A stretch of DNA of 9,575 nt from Cellulomonadaceae bacterium (GTDB lineage: Bacteria > Actinomycetota > Actinomycetes > Actinomycetales > Cellulomonadaceae). Position numbers and translations under genes: made by a program. Positions 5,902-9,575 of this stretch are shown piece after piece. The stretch covers positions 1-9,575 of the forward strand of contig JAITCK010000247.1 of NCBI GenBank assembly GCA_031283115.1, given 5' to 3'. Numbering within the stretch: the stretch's first letter is position 1; every line of letters starts with the position of its first letter. The notes under the pieces were generated by a model. It saw nothing but the letters and a program-made list of their open reading frames with translations. It made no database searches and was not told the origin of the DNA.

Positions 5902-6417
5902 CTACGACCCCACCGCGTATAGGAGGCTGCCCGCTGTCACAGACTGGCCTGCCTCGGTGACGTTGGCAAGGCTGCCTGCATCCAAAGCGATCACCGGCAC
6001 GACGGCACTGCGTCCGCCTGCCTCCACTGCGGCCGGATCCCAGCGGATGACGGCATCCCCGGCAGCCAGCCGGTCTCCTTGAGCGGCCAGCATGTCAAAC
6101 CCTTGACCGTCCAGTTCAACAGTGTCGATGCCCAAGTGGACAAGGATGCCTTGGCCGCCGTCAGACAAGACAATGAAGGCGTGCGGGTGAATCTGAAAGA
6201 GGGTGCCCGCGATAGGGGAGACGGCGACAATGCCCGGCGGCTGGCCCGACGGCGGCTGGTTCGATGGCGGTTGCTCCAGCGCGGCGGTTGACCCACTGCC
6301 AGCCGGGACGACAGCCAGGCCAGGACCGACGATAGCCTGCGCAAACACCGGGTCGGGCACGTCAGCGAGCAGCATCGTCGAACCGGGAAGCGGCGAAAGC
6401 ACGTCAAGTCTTGTCAT
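5902..6417 (-). CDS. PTS EIIA component, glucose-specific family (Crr-like), stand-alone
   Basis: A 171-residue EIIA-Glc-type phosphocarrier of the sugar phosphotransferase system, passing phosphate from HPr to a membrane EIIB/EIIC partner not seen here. Matches to the family: LSPLPGSTMLLADVPDPVFAQAIVGPGLAVVP, SPIAGTLFQIHPHAF with His79, and GILVHLGIDTVELDGQGF with His94, the expected phosphorylated histidine; both active-site histidines are kept. Then AAQGDRLAAGDAVIRWD and the C-terminal TPVV-like strand. Between residues 41 and 62 there is a Gln/Pro/Ser-rich insertion (QPPSNQPPSGQPP) absent from the compact E. coli protein. The frame is open upstream to 6546, but the family N-terminus fits the ATG at 6417; its ribosome site is weak. 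First gene of the apparent EIIA-HAD-reductase operon. Confidence 0.93.
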   Translation of the reverse strand: MTRLDVLSPLPGSTMLLADVPDPVFAQAIVGPGLAVVPAGSGSTAALEQPPSNQPPSGQPPGIVAVSPIAGTLFQIHPHAFIVLSDGGQGILVHLGIDTVELDGQGFDMLAAQGDRLAAGDAVIRWDPAAVEAGGRSAVVPVIALDAGSLANVTEAGQSVTAGSLLYAVGS

Positions 6418-6520
6418 GCCTGATGAGCCTACTTCCCGTGCGCGGCGCGCCACCAGCGCGGGCGGGCGACTCAACGCCGCTCTGTGCGTGCCATGCAGAT
6501 GCGTTGCGGCGTGTGACAGC

Positions 6521-6538
6521 CCACTGTAGGGGCAGTGG
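6521..6538. repeat. 6-bp inverted repeat in the divergent intergenic region
   Basis: CCACTG-TAGGGG-CAGTGG lies between the divergent EIIA gene (-) and the small + strand gene. The 175-base gap 6418-6592 must hold promoters for both, but I cannot pick convincing -35/-10 pairs. This symmetric element could be an operator; support is weak. Confidence 0.25.
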
Positions 6539-6580
6539 CGCAGCACACTTGTTGTTCACGCAATGCGCAAGATCAGAGCG

Positions 6581-6588
6581 AAGGAGGT
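6581..6588 (+). promoter_or_regulatory. strong ribosome binding site deciding the start of the small gene
   Basis: AAGGAGGT is followed by four bases and then ATG at 6593. It favours that ATG over an in-frame ATG at 6563, which has no such site. Confidence 0.8.
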
Positions 6589-6592
6589 CACC

Positions 6593-6976
6593 ATGTCTGC
6601 CAACGATGTGTCTACCAGCGACGTATCAAACGACGTGCTGTTAGAGATCGCCGACGTCATTGACGTGCTCTGCGTGGCCCGCGCCGCTGTTACCCCCGCC
6701 GCAGAAGCCAGTGAAGCCCAGTTGCGCCGCGAACTCTTCACCCTGCTCGACAAGCCAACCCAAGCAACCTGGGAGCGGGTGCGCGAAATGGAGATCGCCC
6801 CGCAACTGCTGCCCGGCATGACCGTCCCCTCCCCGCTGGGCATCACCCTAGGCGACGCCGTCTACGCTTTCGGTCTGCCCGATGTGGCCTGCCCCAGTCG
6901 GGCCTCCATCATGGCGGCCTTGCGCTGGGTGGTGCGTGAGTTGAAGCCCGTAGCCAGCGGCAGGCCGCTCAGTTAG
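6593..6976 (+). CDS. conserved-looking small protein of unknown function
   Basis: A 127-residue acidic-N-terminal protein that I do not recognise. Coding is supported by the strong AAGGAGGT ribosome site and G/C-rich third positions. The first 15 residues are Ser/Asp/Val-rich (MSANDVSTSDVSNDV), likely disordered; residues 15-60 look helical (VLLEIADVIDVLCVARAAV, then AEASEAQLRRELFTLLDKP); a middle part holds GMTVPSPLGITLGDAVYAFGLPD, and the end has a further helix, RASIMAALRWVVRELKPV. There is no signal peptide or transmembrane segment and only two Cys. It sits 172 bases before the AraC-family regulator on the same strand, and may be under its control or form a unit with it. No function is proposed. 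Confidence 0.75.
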   Translation: MSANDVSTSDVSNDVLLEIADVIDVLCVARAAVTPAAEASEAQLRRELFTLLDKPTQATWERVREMEIAPQLLPGMTVPSPLGITLGDAVYAFGLPDVACPSRASIMAALRWVVRELKPVASGRPLS

Positions 6977-7026
6977 ACCCTTTCGCTGCCCCACCGTCTG
7001 AAGGATTTGTGAGGGTGGCGTGAAAC

Positions 7027-7045
7027 GCGCGCTCGAACGGCGCGC
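7027..7045. repeat. GC-rich stem-loop between the small gene and the AraC gene
   Basis: GCGCGC-TCGAACG-GCGCGC lies in the 172-base gap 6977-7148. It could form a 6-bp hairpin but lacks a following T-run. The gap shows no other clear feature apart from the AraC ribosome site; no promoter can be called with confidence. Confidence 0.3.
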
Positions 7046-7132
7046 ACACTCAACTGGCCGAACTCGACTACTCATCTGTCCGCTGCGGCGTGTCGGTGTG
7101 GCATGAGATGGCGCAAAAGTAGCCCTCGACCC

Positions 7133-7140
7133 AAGGAGGA
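7133..7140 (+). promoter_or_regulatory. ribosome binding site of the AraC-family gene
   Basis: AAGGAGGA, eight bases before the ATG at 7149, is near-perfect and fixes the start of the regulator. Confidence 0.8.
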
Positions 7141-7148
7141 CGACCTAC

Positions 7149-8201
7149 ATGACCGTCACTGCATCGCTGGAACGCACTGCCCGCCGCACCCCCTTCGCAC
7201 AGGCACAGCGTCCCATGAACACCGCCGCTCCGCGCACCATGACGTGCCCGTTCGAGCCCGAAACCGGCGCCATCGTGTCGGTTCGTGAATGGCGCGGAGA
7301 CGAAGATCTCGAACACTTCAACGACCTCATTCGTTTGAGTGCCCGCCCCGAAAACTTCCACATCCAGGCCCGCACCGCCCGGTTTGGCCAGTTCGACATC
7401 ACCTACATGGTGCATGGCCCGCTGCGCCTTGAAGCCGCAGGCGACAACTGGGGCCACGCCGTCAACACCCTGCGCCTGCTGGTGGTGCTCGACGGTGAAG
7501 TGATCCTGCGCCACGGCGATATGAGCCACGGCGAAATGTCGACGCTGCGTCGCCGCGACGGTGCCCTGCTGTTGGGTTGGGAAGAAATCGCCTACACGGC
7601 TAACGCTCCCGCCCGCGTCGTCATCGTCGACGTGCCCTCCGACCACGACGTGCTGGGTGGCCTGCCCGAAACCGCACCCTTCGTCGCCGGTGGCACCGAA
7701 TCGGCTCTCCTGTCGGCCCTGGCCGCCTTCGCGCTTGACCTGCTGCGTCAAGACGTTGAATCGTTGACCCCGTCCGTGCGGGCTCAAATCACCGACTCCC
7801 TCGAATCGCTCATCAGCGGCACCGTGTCTACCCTGGCCGTGCCTTCGGGCGGCGACTGGAACCGCCGCAGCCAGCGGATGCACGTGGTGCGTTACATTGC
7901 CACTCACTCTGCTGACCCGGAACTTGGCCCCAGCACCCTGGCAACCCACCTGGGCATGTCCAAGCGGTCGCTGCAGCGCCTCTTCGAAGGTGAAAAGTAC
8001 AGTGTGTCGCAGTTGATCCAAGCCAAGCGTGTCGACCAGGTGCTGCTGCGCCTACGCGACCCCCGCTACGCCGCCACCTCCCTAGACGAGATGGCTGTGC
8101 TCACCGGCTTTGGTTCAGCTCTGGCTCTGCGCCGGGCCGTGCAAACCGCCACCGGTCGCACCCCCAGCGCCCTGCGCGCCGAAGCTGTCGCCGGTAACTG
8201 A
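7149..8201 (+). CDS. AraC-family transcriptional regulator
   Basis: A 350-residue regulator. The C-terminal third, from about residue 244 (MHVVRYIATHSADPELGPSTLATHLGMSKRSLQRLFEGE, then SVSQLIQAKRVDQVLLRL), holds the two helix-turn-helix units of the AraC/XylS DNA-binding domain and ends with the typical LDEMAVLTGFGSALALRRAVQTATGRTPSALRAE block. Residues about 35-190 resemble the AraC-binding-like sensor domain, a beta-rich region (FHIQARTARFGQFDITYM, LRLLVVLDGEVILRHGD) that usually binds a small ligand or serves dimerisation. The N-terminal 30 residues are low-complexity. Targets are unknown; the small gene upstream and the divergent PTS-led operon are the nearest candidates. A strong ribosome site precedes it and a perfect terminator follows. 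G/C content in the gene is high (41 of 60 bases at 7441-7500), unlike the R-M block. Confidence 0.94.
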   Translation: MTVTASLERTARRTPFAQAQRPMNTAAPRTMTCPFEPETGAIVSVREWRGDEDLEHFNDLIRLSARPENFHIQARTARFGQFDITYMVHGPLRLEAAGDNWGHAVNTLRLLVVLDGEVILRHGDMSHGEMSTLRRRDGALLLGWEEIAYTANAPARVVIVDVPSDHDVLGGLPETAPFVAGGTESALLSALAAFALDLLRQDVESLTPSVRAQITDSLESLISGTVSTLAVPSGGDWNRRSQRMHVVRYIATHSADPELGPSTLATHLGMSKRSLQRLFEGEKYSVSQLIQAKRVDQVLLRLRDPRYAATSLDEMAVLTGFGSALALRRAVQTATGRTPSALRAEAVAGN

Positions 8202-8205
8202 TATC

Positions 8206-8220
8206 GCAACCTTCGGTTGC
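8206..8220. repeat. short hairpin just after the AraC stop
   Basis: GCAACC-TTC-GGTTGC follows the stop by four bases. It has a 6-bp stem and no T-run, so it is probably an accessory 3'-end structure before the main terminator. Confidence 0.3.
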
Positions 8221-8251
8221 CTGCGCGCCCTAGTGAATACCTGCGGTGCTC

Positions 8252-8292
8252 AACGCCTGTTTCGTCAAAGTGACGAAACAGGCGTTGTTTTT
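8252..8292 (+). terminator. Rho-independent terminator of the AraC gene
   Basis: A perfect 16-bp stem (AACGCCTGTTTCGTCA with its complement at 8271-8286), an AAG loop, then G and five T. It points along the + strand and ends the AraC transcript. No T-run follows on the - strand, so the converging LuxR-type transcript is served less well. The remaining gap, 8293-8349, shows nothing. Confidence 0.93.
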
Positions 8293-8349
8293 GCTACCAG
8301 CATCATCTCCCGATATGAGGTTGACTACCAGCAGATTGTTAGCTTTGGA

Positions 8350-9575
8350 TTAGCCTTGGATGACACGGGACATTTCGGCTCGGTTTTCTACGCCTAGTTT
8401 GCGGAAGACACGGTGGAGGTGGTTTTCCACAGTGCGCACCGAGATGAGCAGGCGGCGGGCGATCTCCTGGTTGGACATGCCGGAGGCGGCCAGGCGGGCA
8501 ATCTCATCTTCACGGGCCGTGAGTTCGGCACCCTCGGCAGCAGACCGCAGCCCGGCGGCAGCCTGCGGCCCCCACTGTTCTAGGCGGCGCCTGGCATCCT
8601 CATGGACTTCAGCAGCCCTGGCCGCTCCGCCGCTGGATCGTAGAGCGGCCAAACCTGCCGCGTAGGCGCGGGTGGCCTGCCACACGTAGCCGGCGTTGGC
8701 CAGATGTTCGGCGGCAGTAATAAGTTTTTCCGGGTCACCATCGCACAGGGCCGTCACCATGAGGCCCAACTGCCGGAACACGGGGGCGTCCAACTGTTTG
8801 AGCCACTTGGCCATCGTTTTGCCGCGGTCTTTGGTGGGCTCTTCAACCACAGCCAACATGCCAGCGGTGTAACCGGATGCTAGGTAGCCCTTGTCAACCA
8901 GGGTGACCGCTTCGGTCCACAACTTTTCGGCAGCCTGGGCGTGGGCTTGGGCGGGGGGCAGGTCGGCGGCGTCTAGGTGGGCGATGGCTTGCGTGGGCGA
9001 ACCCAACGGCCAGGCGCCTGGTCCTGTCTGCAAGGCTAAGGCCTGCTGGGCGAGGGTTCGGGCTGTCGCGTGGCGGCCTTCTTCTGCGGCCAGTGTTGCG
9101 GCGATGGACAGCAGGGCCACATGTTGGGGCCGTTGCAGGGGGGGCAGCACGCCAGCACTGAGCACTGACCCGAGCAGTGCCCGCAGTTCTGGGGTGCGTC
9201 CGCGCGTCAAATACACTTGTGCGGCCACGTAAGCTGACCCGACAATGCCTTCAACATCGAACTCGCGGCGGGCTACGGTCATCAAGGACAGGGCCTTGTC
9301 GAGGGCTTCGTCGAGGCGCCCTTCAAGGAAAATAGCCCAGGGTTCAGCGGAACTGCGGCCTAGCGCGAAGGTGGATGTAGTTTGACCGAGAGGTTCGAGC
9401 ACGCCAAGCGCTGCGGCGCTATTGCCGCGGGCCAGCAGCATTTCGGCCCGGGCTGTCTCAATGATTTCGCGGGTGTCTGCGGGCACGTTTTTGCCGACAG
9501 GTGGCAGATCATCAGGGTCGGGGGCGTGGTCGACCATGAGCACGATGAAGCCTTCGATGGCGTCGATGAGTCCCG
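8350..9575 (-). CDS. LuxR-type transcriptional regulator, C-terminal part (5' end outside window)
   Basis: The frame is open through the window edge, so the GTG at 9543 is internal and 408 residues of a longer protein are seen. The last ~60 residues form a LuxR/FixJ (GerE) helix-turn-helix: ELTAREDEIARLAASGMSNQEIARRL then SVRTVENHLHRVFRKLGVENRAEM. Before it lie ~340 mostly helical, Ala/Leu-rich residues with recurring paired helices (ARAEMLLARGNSAAALGVLEPLG, AEPWAIFLEGRLDEALDKALSL), like the TPR-type region of LAL/MalT-class regulators, which carry an N-terminal STAND ATPase. That ATPase, if present, is beyond the window, so the class assignment is inferred. It converges on the AraC gene, with a 148-base gap holding the terminator. 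Its targets are unknown. Confidence 0.9.
   Translation of the reverse strand, partial: GLIDAIEGFIVLMVDHAPDPDDLPPVGKNVPADTREIIETARAEMLLARGNSAAALGVLEPLGQTTSTFALGRSSAEPWAIFLEGRLDEALDKALSLMTVARREFDVEGIVGSAYVAAQVYLTRGRTPELRALLGSVLSAGVLPPLQRPQHVALLSIAATLAAEEGRHATARTLAQQALALQTGPGAWPLGSPTQAIAHLDAADLPPAQAHAQAAEKLWTEAVTLVDKGYLASGYTAGMLAVVEEPTKDRGKTMAKWLKQLDAPVFRQLGLMVTALCDGDPEKLITAAEHLANAGYVWQATRAYAAGLAALRSSGGAARAAEVHEDARRRLEQWGPQAAAGLRSAAEGAELTAREDEIARLAASGMSNQEIARRLLISVRTVENHLHRVFRKLGVENRAEMSRVIQG

Noticed and set aside
6418..6592. Defined -35/-10 promoters for the divergent genes
   Set aside because: Only partial hexamers with poor spacing (such as TTGCGG or TTGAGT) were found; not enough to call.
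7068..8021. 317-residue open frame on the - strand opposite the AraC gene
   Set aside because: It is antisense to a clear AraC-family protein with a strong ribosome site; its His/Gly/Val-rich content is the mirror of G/C-rich third positions and no domain is seen.

Overview
The window is about 9.6 kb of high-GC bacterial DNA. It reads as an actinobacterium: third codon positions are G/C-rich, the C-terminal glycerol kinase motifs are of the Gram-positive/actinobacterial kind, Shine-Dalgarno sites are strong AAGGAGG, and there are AraC- and LuxR-type regulators. I cannot name the genus. No RNA gene, insertion sequence or CRISPR array is visible.

Layout. (1) Positions 2-1062, + strand: the 3' end of a glycerol kinase gene overlaps, by ATGA, a tRNA 2'-O-methyltransferase of the TrmL type. 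(2) Positions 1086-3076: a type II restriction-modification pair. A close relative of the NaeI endonuclease lies on the + strand and a 5-methylcytosine DNA methyltransferase on the - strand. The two converge and share one TTAA as both stop codons. This block looks poorer in G/C than its flanks. A five-codon mini-ORF precedes the endonuclease, and three perfect inverted repeats precede the methyltransferase. (3) Positions 3218-6417, - strand: a run of four genes, in transcription order an EIIA-Glc-like PTS protein, a HAD-family hydrolase, an aldo/keto reductase and a ThuA-domain protein with a histidine-proline-glycine repeat tail. The first three are nearly abutting and look like one carbohydrate-related operon; the fourth follows after a 100-base gap. 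(4) Positions 6593-8201, + strand: a small protein I do not recognise, then an AraC-family regulator closed by a perfect 16-bp-stem terminator. (5) Positions 8350-9575, - strand: the C-terminal part of a large LuxR-type regulator whose 5' end lies outside the window.

The most notable element is the NaeI-like system. The endonuclease keeps the NaeI catalytic residues and the Leu-Tyr-Asp-Gly segment in which, in NaeI, a single Leu-to-Lys change is known to turn the enzyme into a topoisomerase/recombinase. Its predicted site, GCCGGC, was found by eye only twice in the window, against about eight expected from base composition. One copy lies in the methyltransferase gene itself, in the codons of the AdoMet-binding motif. 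No controller (C) protein gene is visible, so control may rest on gene layout and DNA sites.
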